Positions 8,743-15,757 of a stretch of DNA of 64,000 bases are shown here, piece after piece. Under the pieces are notes generated by a model, which saw nothing but the letters and a program-made list of their open reading frames with translations, did not search any database and was not told the DNA's origin. A program made the position numbers and the translations under genes. Each line of letters opens with the position of its first letter. Position 1 is the stretch's first letter. Origin of the DNA: JAEWWD01 sp964440115 (GTDB taxonomy: Bacteria > Bacillota > Clostridia > Christensenellales > CAG-138); contig CAYTPV010000005.1 of assembly GCA_964440115.1 (NCBI GenBank), forward strand, positions 248,001 to 312,000. The letters run 5' to 3'.

Positions 8743-9878
8743 GCGTCCGCCTCCTCGTCCATTTTGTCCAACAGGGTACGTATGAGGACTTGGCCCGCTT
8801 CTTCCAGACTGCGGCCGTTCTGCAGTTCAAAAAACGCCGCAAACTGCTCAAAGGGATTCATATCCTCCAGCGGCAGCGTGTCCAGTGGCAGATCTGCGGC
8901 GCGCGCACGGCTGTTGTCGTAGCTCAAATGCATGGTGTTGGGGTAAACGCTTCGTATGCGCTGCATGGCGTCCGGGATATCATCCTCATCCGTCAGCTGC
9001 ACATGCAGGTAATCGTCGCTCCTGACAGCGTTTTTGATGAGTTCTTCCATTGGTCCGCGCAGCGAGCGCATGTCGCGCATTGCATGAATGGGTGCAAACG
9101 AAATATCGCTTACGCCATCCTTAGCAAGATCAATCAAAACCGCGCCCTTTGTATGCCCCGATTCCGAGAAAGAGTACTTGAGCGGCGAACCCGCGTAGCG
9201 CACACTGCTGCGATCCATGCTCTGCGGGCCGTGCAGATGACCGAGCGCCACGTAATCAAAGCCGTCAAACGCGGAAACATCCACGTTATCCAGCCCGCCG
9301 ACAGTTGGCGTTTCCGATTCGCTGAGAACCGGCTTTTCACCTGCCGCCGTTACAAACTGATGCGCGAGAAGCACGCGCCGCACGCCGGGTTCGCGGGGTA
9401 TGCTCGCAAGCGCTGCGCGCACAGCATCCTCGTGCGTCTGTATCTCCTGCTCTTCAAAATACGGCCGTGCCTGCGCGGGGCGCAGGTAGGGGAGAAGAAC
9501 GATGTCGATAGGGCCATACTCGTCCGCCATGCGGATACGCGTCGTTTCACCCGTATACGCGCCTGCGATATACAGCCCGCGTTCGCGCAGTATGCGGCTG
9601 CCGAACTGCAGGCGTTCGGGCGAGTCGTGGTTGCCCGCAATCAAAAAAACCGCGGCGCCCATATCGAGCAGCGCGGTCAGAAAATCATCGAGAAGGGAAA
9701 CAGCGGTTTCCGCCGGTACGGATTTGTCGTAAACGTCGCCCGCAATGAGCACCGCGCTGACATCCTGTTCGCGGGCAATGCGGACAATTTCATTGAGCGC
9801 GTGGCGCTGATCCTCCAACAGGGAGAACCCGAACACGCGCTTGCCGATGTGCAGGTCGGCCGTATGCAGCAGTTTCAT
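8739..9878 (-). CDS. sbcD: Exonuclease SbcCD, nuclease subunit SbcD
   Basis: 379-residue Mre11-type metallophosphoesterase. The phosphodiesterase motifs are in order: LLHTADLHIGKR (residues 3-14), IAGDVYDKSVP, IAGNHDSPERL, LLAHQF, and ALGHLHGPQ. A C-terminal capping region follows and would contact the ATPase subunit. GGGGAGGAAGTAA precedes the ATG. It is first in a two-gene operon with sbcC. A family B repeat occupies the DNA between its start and the upstream degV gene. Confidence 0.96.
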   Translation of the reverse strand: MKLLHTADLHIGKRVFGFSLLEDQRHALNEIVRIAREQDVSAVLIAGDVYDKSVPAETAVSLLDDFLTALLDMGAAVFLIAGNHDSPERLQFGSRILRERGLYIAGAYTGETTRIRMADEYGPIDIVLLPYLRPAQARPYFEEQEIQTHEDAVRAALASIPREPGVRRVLLAHQFVTAAGEKPVLSESETPTVGGLDNVDVSAFDGFDYVALGHLHGPQSMDRSSVRYAGSPLKYSFSESGHTKGAVLIDLAKDGVSDISFAPIHAMRDMRSLRGPMEELIKNAVRSDDYLHVQLTDEDDIPDAMQRIRSVYPNTMHLSYDNSRARAADLPLDTLPLEDMNPFEQFAAFFELQNGRSLEEAGQVLIRTLLDKMDEEADA

Positions 9879-9937
9879 TTACTTCCTCCCCGAATGCTAA
9901 TCACTGCTTTAGCGTTTACCAACTTTGTTTTTAACAA

Positions 9938-10020
9938 GGTATCGCCGCCTGCGGCGGCGACGAAAGGGTATTTTATTTAATAGCGGGCGGGCTTTGCCCC
10001 CCGCGCCCCCTAAGATACGG
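9938..10020 (+). repeat. Family B intergenic repeat, copy 1
   Basis: GTATCGCCGCC-TGC-GGCGGCGACGA hairpin, then an AT linker containing ATTTTATTTAATAG, then a GCGGGCGGGC-TTT-GCCCCCCGC hairpin and the tail CCCCCTAAGATACGG. This is a full-length copy. A family D hairpin string follows 57 bp later, as also happens at 24.2-24.5 kb. Confidence 0.85.
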
Positions 10021-10076
10021 ATTGACTTGCTTGGTAAACCCATACCAACATAGGGCAAATTGTTGGCTTCAAATCC

Positions 10077-10211
10077 GTCATTTTGCAGCGGCGTGTACGG
10101 TGCAAAATGACACCTTAGAGCTAAAGTTGACGCGACAGGCTTCCTGCGCAGCAGGAAACCGAGCGGTAACTTTAGCGGGGAACTCGCGAAAGTGCCTTTG
10201 GCGCTTTTGCG
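10077..10211. repeat. Family D hairpin string (three consecutive stem-loops)
   Basis: Stem 1 is 10077-10111 (GTCATTTTGCA / TGCAAAATGAC). Stem 2 is 10120-10176 (GCTAAAGTT / AACTTTAGC) and encloses a smaller TTCCTGC-GCA-GCAGGAA hairpin. Stem 3 is 10185-10211 (CGCGAAAGTGCC / GGCGCTTTTGCG, with G:T pairs). The spacer after stem 1 is ACCTTAGA; the copy at 24.3 kb has ACCTTGCA. Stem 3 ends 3 bp from the degV stop codon on the minus strand, so the string would form the 3' end of that mRNA. Confidence 0.75.
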
Positions 10212-10214
10212 AAA

Positions 10215-11087
10215 TTATGCTTCTCGATTTTTCCCCACATACGCCAGCGTCAGCGTGCCCGGCCCGCCGTGCGCGCCAATCACCGCGCCGACCGGGTAGA
10301 TACGCACCGTCAGTTCGGGGAAACGCGCCTGAATGCTGCGCGCAAGCTCTTTTGCGTCCTCCAGGCATTCCGCATGCGTGATATGCACGAGCTTGGACGC
10401 CATGATGTTGATGCGCTCGCAAAGCTGCTCGTACAGCCGCTTGATGGAGGCCCTGCGACCTTTTACCTTTTCGCGTACCAGCAGCCTACCTTCCGGGTTG
10501 GCTTCCATAACGGGCTTGATGTGCAGCAGCGTGGCGATCGCCGCCGCGGCTCCCGAAACACGCCCACCGCGGCGCAAATACGCGAGGTCGCCCACCGTGA
10601 ACCACATATTGACCTGCTGCTTGAGGTCTTCAATGGCCTTATAGCAGGCATCCAGTGTCAGGCCGCCGCGCTTGAATTCCACTGCGTGCTCAAGCAGAAC
10701 GCCTTCGCTTGCGCTGCCGGAAACAGAATCGATGATGCGGATGCTGCGGTCGGGGTATTTATCGGCAAGCTGCTCGCGCGCTACCTGTGCGCTGTTAATC
10801 GTACCGGAAAGTGCGCCGGAAAGGCCAATGTACAATACATCCTCGCCCGTCTTAAGCGCGGGCTCCCACATATGGATGAAATCCTCTACCGTCACCTGGG
10901 ACGTAGAAGGAACTTTTCCTTCGTGCATGGCGCTGAATATACGTTCTGTGGTTTCAGGCCGCATATCGTCGAGAAATTCATCCCCGTCGATGTGCACGTG
11001 CAGCGATGCGAACGCGATATCCAAATCCGCCATGTGCTGTACGGTCATATCCGCGGTGGAATCGGTTGTGATACGGTATTGCGTCAC
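10215..11087 (-). CDS. DegV family fatty acid-binding protein (paralogue 1)
   Basis: 290-residue DegV protein. DegV proteins bind a fatty acid and, in Firmicutes, can serve as FakB subunits that present fatty acids to the kinase FakA. Family landmarks are ITTDSTADM at the N-terminus, STSQVTVEDF, YIGLSGALSGTINSA, SIRIIDS, YLRRGGRVSGAAA and KPVMEANPEGRL, with a C-terminal GAVIGAHGGPGTL. The GTG start is preceded by CAGGAG at 9 bp. It is next to a second gene of identical length on the same strand. No fakA-like kinase is in the window, so the FakB role is by family only. Confidence 0.93.
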   Translation of the reverse strand: MTQYRITTDSTADMTVQHMADLDIAFASLHVHIDGDEFLDDMRPETTERIFSAMHEGKVPSTSQVTVEDFIHMWEPALKTGEDVLYIGLSGALSGTINSAQVAREQLADKYPDRSIRIIDSVSGSASEGVLLEHAVEFKRGGLTLDACYKAIEDLKQQVNMWFTVGDLAYLRRGGRVSGAAAAIATLLHIKPVMEANPEGRLLVREKVKGRRASIKRLYEQLCERINIMASKLVHITHAECLEDAKELARSIQARFPELTVRIYPVGAVIGAHGGPGTLTLAYVGKNREA

Positions 11088-11133
11088 TCTTTTGTACTCC
11101 TGTCGTATGCTTTATCGCAAATAAGATAACAAG

Positions 11134-12006
11134 TTAATCGACGCGAGGTGCGCCGAGGAAGAACAACGCGAGTGTGCCCGGCCCGCTGTGCGCGCCGACA
11201 ACTGCGCCAACGGAATAAATATGCACGGGTATCTGCGCAAAGCGTTCATGGATGAGCTCCACTAAGTGGCGCGCGTCTTCTATGCAATCCGCATGGCTGA
11301 TGTTGATGAAAGGATTGGCGCTTGCTTCTATTTTCTCATACAGGTGCTCGGCCATGCGTTTGATTGCGGCTCTGCGGCCCTTTACCTTTTCGCGGGGGAT
11401 CAGCTTGCCAGCGTTGCTGACATTCATGACGGGCTTAATGCTTAAAAGCGTTGCGAACAGCGCCGCCGCGCCCGATATGCGCCCGCCGCGCTTGAGATAT
11501 ACAAGATCGTCCACCGTAAACCAGTGGTGCACGCGCAGCTTAAGCTCCTCAACCGCCTTTTGGCAGTCGTCCAAAGAAAGCCCGCTGTTCTGTAGTTGTG
11601 CCGCATGCTCCACAAGCAGTCCTTCGCCTGCGCTTGCGCACAGCGAATCGATTATGCGGATGCTGCGCTCGGGGTAGCGTTCCATCAGCTGTTCGCGTGC
11701 AATGAGCGCGCTGTTGACGGTGCCGGACAATGCACTCGAAAAGCCGATATAGAGGATATCCTGCCCGGCTTGCAGCATGGGTTCCCACAGCTCTAAAAAG
11801 CTTTCCACCGTTGCCTGCGACGTCGTGCCGATCTTGCCCGCGCGCATAGCGTTGTAAAGACTAAGCGCCGAGTCTTCGCGCATATCGTCGAGTTTATCCT
11901 CGCCTTCGAGCAGCAGATGCAGGGAAACGAAAGGGATACCAAGCTCCTGCATGCGTTCGGGGGAAAGGTCGACGGTGGAATCGGTTGTGATCTGATATGT
12001 CGGCAT
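11134..12006 (-). CDS. DegV family fatty acid-binding protein (paralogue 2)
   Basis: Also 290 residues, aligning with the downstream paralogue without gaps and identical at roughly half the positions by eye. It has ITTDSTVDL, TTSQATVESF, YIGFSSALSGTVNSA, YLKRGGRISGAAA and GAVVGAHSGPGTL. AAAGGAGG lies just before the ATG. The two genes are 46 bp apart and probably form a bicistronic unit made by tandem duplication. Differences cluster in the likely ligand pocket strands, so the two may prefer different acyl chains; that is an inference. Confidence 0.93.
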   Translation of the reverse strand: MPTYQITTDSTVDLSPERMQELGIPFVSLHLLLEGEDKLDDMREDSALSLYNAMRAGKIGTTSQATVESFLELWEPMLQAGQDILYIGFSSALSGTVNSALIAREQLMERYPERSIRIIDSLCASAGEGLLVEHAAQLQNSGLSLDDCQKAVEELKLRVHHWFTVDDLVYLKRGGRISGAAALFATLLSIKPVMNVSNAGKLIPREKVKGRRAAIKRMAEHLYEKIEASANPFINISHADCIEDARHLVELIHERFAQIPVHIYSVGAVVGAHSGPGTLALFFLGAPRVD

Positions 12007-12257
12007 AGTTCCTCCTTTTCTGCCTGTAGGCTATGGAACAGGGCGGCTTGCTGCCTGTGCGACAAAATAGTCGTAGTATGATTAATTGTAGAGCGTGCCA
12101 GCGATAAATGCAAGGCTTGACATATGACACGAACGTGACATTTCCGGCTGAAATATGGAAAATATTCGGTACGTGTATTGCATATAAGGCGAATAAAAAG
12201 TAAAATGAACCGACACATCAAAAGCATTACAATCGTAATAAAGCAGGAGGAAGCCGC

Positions 12258-12533
12258 ATGAACAGGGCCATCGTCACAGTGCTCGGCCGTGACCGCGTGG
12301 GCATCATCGCAAGTGTGAGCAGCCGGTTAAGCGCGCTCGGCATCAATATCCTCGATATCACGCAGACAGTCATGGATGAAACCATATTCGTCATGCTCAT
12401 GCTGACGGATTTATCGGGCGCGAAGCTTCCCTTCCACGAGATCAAGGAAGACCTGCGCGCTTTGGGCGAGTCGCAGGGCGTTTCCATCCGCATACAGAGC
12501 GAGGAAATATTCGACGCCATGCACAAGGTGTGA
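12258..12533 (+). CDS. ACT domain protein (UPF0237)
   Basis: 91-residue single ACT domain. The N-terminus NRAIVTVLGRDRVGIIASVSSRLSALGINILDI has the GxDRxGI ligand-binding loop seen in UPF0237 and in glycine-cleavage regulators. GCAGGAGGAAGCC precedes the ATG. It sits 12 bp upstream of the PFL-family gene, a pairing conserved across many Firmicutes and archaea, and is presumed to sense an amino acid for its partner. No ligand has been established from sequence. Confidence 0.92.
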   Translation: MNRAIVTVLGRDRVGIIASVSSRLSALGINILDITQTVMDETIFVMLMLTDLSGAKLPFHEIKEDLRALGESQGVSIRIQSEEIFDAMHKV

Positions 12534-12545
12534 GAGGAGTGGCCT

Positions 12546-13910
12546 ATGACCATGCTCAATGCCAACGAAATACTCGAAACCATCCGCATGATCGACCGCG
12601 AGAACCTGGATATCCGTACCATCACAATGGGTATCTCTTTGTTAAACTGCGCCTGCGACGATATGCAGACGCTGTGCGGCCGCGTATATAATCATATCTG
12701 CACCTGCGCGCGGGATCTTGTGCGCGTGGGGCGGGAGATTGAAGAGCGCTACGGTATCCCCATTGTGAACAAGCGCATATCCGTTACGCCGATTGCGCTC
12801 ATAGCGGGCGGCACGGGCGCACCCGATTACGTGCCGGTTGCCCGCGCCATGGATAAAGCGGCGAAGGAACTGGGCGTCAATTTCATCGGCGGATTTTCAG
12901 CGCTTGTGCATAAAGGGGCGACTATGAGCGATGAAGCGCTCATGCGCGGCATTCCGCAAGCGCTGTGTGAGACGGAATACGTCTGCTCGAGCGTGAATAT
13001 CGGCACCACCCGCGCGGGCATCAATATGGACGCCGTGCGCCAAATGGGGCAGATCATAAAATCCGCCGCAGAGCTTACAGCGGATCGGGACGGCATAGGT
13101 GCGGCCAAGCTTGTGGCTTTTTGCAACGCCGTAGAGGACAACCCATTTATGGCAGGCGCGTTCCACGGCCCGGGCGAGCCGGATTGCGTCATCAACGTAG
13201 GCGTATCCGGGCCGGGCGTAGTAAAAAGCGCGTTGACGCGCGTACAGGGCGAACCGTTTGATGTAGTCGCGGAAACTATTAAAAAGACGGCGTTTCGTAT
13301 CACGCGCATGGGGCAGCTTGTGGCGCAGGAAGCGTCCCGCCGCCTTGGCGTGCCGTTCGGCATTGTGGATCTTTCGCTTGCGCCTACACCCGCCGTCGGC
13401 GATTCCGTGGCGCATATCCTAACCGAGATGGGGCTAGAATACGCAGGCGCGCCGGGCACAACTGCCGCGCTTGCACTGTTGAACGACGCCGTGAAAAAAG
13501 GCGGTGTAATGGCGTCGGGGCATGTGGGCGGACTTTCGGGCGCGTTCATACCCGTCAGCGAAGACGCGGGCATGATCGAAGCCGCCGAAGTCGGCGCGCT
13601 GACTCTGGAAAAGCTGGAGGCTATGACCTGCGTGTGCTCGGTGGGCCTCGATATGATCGCCATCCCCGGCGACACGGATGAAACCACCATCGCGGGCATA
13701 CTCGCGGACGAAGCAGCCATAGGCATGGTGAACAGCAAGACCACCGCCGTGCGCATTATCCCCGTGCCGGGCAAACAGGCGGGGGATAGTGTGGAATTTG
13801 GGGGGTTACTGGGCCGTGCGCCCGTTATGCCGGTCAACCGCTATTCCTGCGCGGATTTCATTGCGCGCGGCGGGCGTATCCCCGCGCCGATACACAGCCT
13901 GAAAAATTGA
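12546..13910 (+). CDS. PFL family protein (UPF0210)
   Basis: 454-residue UPF0210 protein, distantly related in fold to pyruvate formate-lyase-like enzymes. Characteristic stretches are NEILETIRMI at the N-terminus, CDDMQTLCGRVYNHI, RISVTPIALIAGGTG, GVSGPGVVKSAL, VDLSLAPTPAVGDSVAHIL and AGMIEAAEVGALTLEKLEAMT. GAGAGGAG is 6 bp before the ATG. It is second in an operon with the ACT gene. The function is unknown; the full-length reading frame and strict synteny argue for a working gene. Confidence 0.93.
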   Translation: MTMLNANEILETIRMIDRENLDIRTITMGISLLNCACDDMQTLCGRVYNHICTCARDLVRVGREIEERYGIPIVNKRISVTPIALIAGGTGAPDYVPVARAMDKAAKELGVNFIGGFSALVHKGATMSDEALMRGIPQALCETEYVCSSVNIGTTRAGINMDAVRQMGQIIKSAAELTADRDGIGAAKLVAFCNAVEDNPFMAGAFHGPGEPDCVINVGVSGPGVVKSALTRVQGEPFDVVAETIKKTAFRITRMGQLVAQEASRRLGVPFGIVDLSLAPTPAVGDSVAHILTEMGLEYAGAPGTTAALALLNDAVKKGGVMASGHVGGLSGAFIPVSEDAGMIEAAEVGALTLEKLEAMTCVCSVGLDMIAIPGDTDETTIAGILADEAAIGMVNSKTTAVRIIPVPGKQAGDSVEFGGLLGRAPVMPVNRYSCADFIARGGRIPAPIHSLKN

Positions 13911-13928
13911 GGGAAAAGGGGGTACGTT

Positions 13929-14006
13929 GGAGGCTCTGCCTCCAAACCTCTGCCAAGGGCCGTAACGGCCCTTGGAACCACTTGGTACAGGTCCTATGGA
14001 CATGTA
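13929..14006 (-). repeat. Family A intergenic repeat, copy 2
   Basis: Read on the minus strand: the variable hairpin TACATGTCC-ATA-GGACCTGTA (13986-14006, one mismatch), 10 nt, the core CCAAGGGCCGTTACGGCCCTTGG, and a GGAGGC-AGA-GCCTCC hairpin. It lies 3' of the PFL gene in opposite orientation. Confidence 0.8.
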
Positions 14007-14034
14007 AGAGGATGTAACTAATGATTATGCAATA

Positions 14035-14072
14035 AAGAATGCCTGCCGATCTAAGTATCGGCAGGCATTCTT
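14035..14072 (+). terminator. Hairpin terminator downstream of the ACT/PFL operon
   Basis: AAGAATGCCTGCCGAT pairs with ATCGGCAGGCATTCTT around a 6-nt loop, a 16-bp perfect stem about 120 bp after the PFL stop. The T-run is short (TTA), so termination may rest mainly on stem strength. Confidence 0.6.
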
Positions 14073-14121
14073 ACAGATAAAAGTACTTGTTTCCGTTAAG
14101 CACTGGTTTTGTAAATAGGCG

Positions 14122-14250
14122 TTCCCCTAGGGGGAGCGGGGGGCCGCAGCCCTCCCGCTATTAAATAAAATAATCTTTCGTCGCCGCCCTCGACGGCCCG
14201 CAGGCCTAGTGCCCGAGGCGTCTCCCGCCGAGGGCGAAGGCGGCGATACC
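14122..14250 (-). repeat. Family B intergenic repeat, copy 2, with expanded first hairpin
   Basis: On the minus strand the usual GTATCGCCGCC...GGCGGCGACGA hairpin has a tip about 45 nt longer than in the other copies (14190-14236). The AT linker ATTATTTTATTTAATAG and G-rich hairpin follow. The tip sequence recurs almost identically inside family A copy 3 (17285-17331). Confidence 0.82.
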
Positions 14251-14260
14251 CTGTTAAACC

Positions 14261-14845
14261 CTACTCGCCTTTAAGACCCGGCTTGCCCGCAGTAGCAGGA
14301 ACGGTCTCCAGCCGCAGCACGCGCGCGACCGCCTTATACAGCATAAACGTCAGCAGCCCGTTCGCAGCCGTCTTGATGGCGTTAAAGGGGATAATCACGG
14401 GCACGAGCATATCCACCACCACCTGGCGCGGTACGCCCATAAAGCCCACCGTGAATATGAGATTGAGGGGGATCATCATGCCGATCATCGCCAGAGAGCC
14501 TCCCAGCAGACCGATGATTGCGCCGGACCGGCTGCGCCAGCGGCGATAGATCAGCCCCGCCACAATTACGTACGAGCCCGTCGCGATAAAGTGCATCAGT
14601 GCGCCGATAAAGCCGCTACTTTGTGACACCAGCAGCCATTGCAACGTGCTCACGACTGCCGTCAGCACCAGCCCCCACAGCGGCCCGTACAGGAACGTGC
14701 CGATCAATATGGGCACATCCGCCATGTCGTACTCCAGAAACGCCGCGCTCGGGAATATGGGGAACCGGATGAAATAGACCAGCAGCAGCGAAAGCGCCGC
14801 CAGCATCCCCAAGCGTACCAACCGACCTGTGTTTTCCCGTTTCAT
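14261..14845 (-). CDS. ribU: ECF transporter S component, riboflavin (RibU)
   Basis: 194-residue membrane protein with about six hydrophobic helices; substrate-binding subunit of an energy-coupling factor vitamin transporter. FLEYDMADVPILIGTFLYGPLWG and the later PFNAIKTAANGLLTFMLY are typical of the RibU group. An FMN riboswitch and its terminator lie directly upstream on the same strand, which independently supports riboflavin as substrate. Translation could start at ATG 14851 or 14845; GGAG is 3 bp from the first and 9 bp from the second, so 14845 is preferred. The EcfA/EcfT module is not in the window. Confidence 0.92.
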   Translation of the reverse strand: MKRENTGRLVRLGMLAALSLLLVYFIRFPIFPSAAFLEYDMADVPILIGTFLYGPLWGLVLTAVVSTLQWLLVSQSSGFIGALMHFIATGSYVIVAGLIYRRWRSRSGAIIGLLGGSLAMIGMMIPLNLIFTVGFMGVPRQVVVDMLVPVIIPFNAIKTAANGLLTFMLYKAVARVLRLETVPATAGKPGLKGE

Positions 14846-14910
14846 GTTCATAGTCTCCGTTTCATGATAGCGTATGCTTCCATGTGGCGACACTCCCGTT
14901 TTCAGGGAAC

Positions 14911-14934
14911 AAAAAAGCCCCCGAATGCGGGGGC
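14911..14934 (-). terminator. Intrinsic terminator of the FMN riboswitch expression platform
   Basis: On the minus strand GCCCCCGCATTCGGGGGC is followed by six T (14911-14916), between the aptamer and the ribU start. This suits control by premature termination when FMN is bound. Confidence 0.88.
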
Positions 14935-14970
14935 GTTCCTAGCAAAGTGCGGCACGAAAAATGGGACCGC

Positions 14971-15095
14971 GCTTCTCTCATCCGGACTATACCGTCGGCG
15001 CCAAAATCTCATTGGCTCAACCCAGTTGGGCTCGCGGGCTTGTCGGCTTATAGCCGCATCACCGCCGGTGGGGAATCACACCCCGCCCCGAAGCA
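14971..15095 (-). ncRNA. FMN riboswitch (RFN element)
   Basis: The minus strand carries the conserved RFN blocks in order: CTTCGGGGCGGGGTGTGATT, CCCCACCGGCGGT, AGCCCGCGAGCC, a variable arm with CAATGAGATTTTGG, GCCGACGGTATAGTCCGGATG and GAGAGAAG. These match the FMN aptamer, which in Firmicutes controls riboflavin synthesis or uptake genes. Here it precedes ribU, so import should fall when FMN is plentiful. Confidence 0.96.
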
Positions 15096-15103
15096 TCTTC
15101 TAT

Positions 15104-15132
15104 ATGATACCACCGTTTGATCGCGTGTGCAA
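15104..15132 (-). promoter_or_regulatory. Promoter of the FMN riboswitch-ribU transcript
   Basis: On the minus strand TTGCAC (15127-15132) and TATCAT (15104-15109) are 17 bp apart. Transcription would begin just before the first aptamer nucleotides. Confidence 0.68.
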
Positions 15133-15234
15133 CATTGGCCACGCAAAGTATGTATTCCAAATATTACTTGTTTTAGGCCATCTGATAAAGGTAGCTTATT
15201 GTTGATCACAGGCTGACCATTGGCCATAACATAA

Positions 15235-15252
15235 AGCCGCCTTTTAGGCGGC
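15235..15252 (-). terminator. Terminator downstream of the small cysteine protein gene
   Basis: GCCGCC-TAAAA-GGCGGC on the minus strand followed by TTTATGTT, about 20 bp after the stop of the gene at 15272. Confidence 0.62.
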
Positions 15253-15271
15253 CTGTTTTGCTAAAACTAGG

Positions 15272-15529
15272 TTATTTATGACTCTTTCCATAGGTCTCGT
15301 ATGCGTTATTCAGTGCCTGCAGCGCCTGTTCGGAAGGCATCCTGGAGAGCAATGCCGAACACTTGTTGCAGAGTATTTTTCCCTTGCCCTGAAACACGCC
15401 CAAACTCCGTATGTCTCGGCATGGGTTATGATAGATAGGTACATTGCACAACTCGCAACGCTGGAATTCAGTATTAGAGCCGCCTCGTCTGTGGCCTTGC
15501 TCATTCCTTTGTTCTAATTTCGAGAGCAT
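15272..15529 (-). CDS. Small hypothetical protein with two Cys pairs
   Basis: 85-residue basic protein I do not recognise. It has CELC near residue 26 and CNKC near residue 55, spaced as in a small zinc ribbon. The C-terminus (SEQALQALNNAYETYG) should be helical. No signal peptide is seen. GTGAGAAG precedes the ATG, a weaker site than its neighbours have. A convincing terminator follows, and a very small gene lies 19 bp upstream on the same strand, so the two may be one transcript. A cytosolic metal-binding or nucleic-acid-binding role is possible but unproven. Confidence 0.55.
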   Translation of the reverse strand: MLSKLEQRNEQGHRRGGSNTEFQRCELCNVPIYHNPCRDIRSLGVFQGKGKILCNKCSALLSRMPSEQALQALNNAYETYGKSHK

Positions 15530-15548
15530 CGCTTCTCACTTTCTCGTA

Positions 15549-15662
15549 TTACTTCGGCGTGTTTGCAGATACGGACGATATACTTGATGCAGAAATCGGC
15601 TTTGTTTTCTTGTCGGCTTTCGGCTTCTTCTTTTCTCTTCCCGCAGGACTCTTGTTTCCCAT
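15549..15662 (-). CDS. 37-residue lysine-rich small protein
   Basis: A short frame with GGAG 8 bp before its ATG. It encodes MGNKSPAGREKKKPKADKKT followed by a Ser-rich tail ending NTPK. One third of the residues are Lys or Arg, all in the first half. It ends 19 bp before the start of the cysteine-pair protein gene, as in an operon. The strong ribosome site and clean codon structure make it more likely real than chance, but I cannot assign a family. Confidence 0.5.
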   Translation of the reverse strand: MGNKSPAGREKKKPKADKKTKPISASSISSVSANTPK

Positions 15663-15757
15663 TAAAGTCACTCCCATCCTTCAAGTAAACTATTTTTCCT
15701 GTTCAGTATACTCCGTTTTCTGTCAAAAGTACATCCATACAGGGCTGTGACAACAAA

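Noticed and set aside
14035..14072. Possible tRNA or small RNA gene from the strong hairpin
   Set aside because: A single perfect stem without cloverleaf arms; a terminator-like palindrome explains it.
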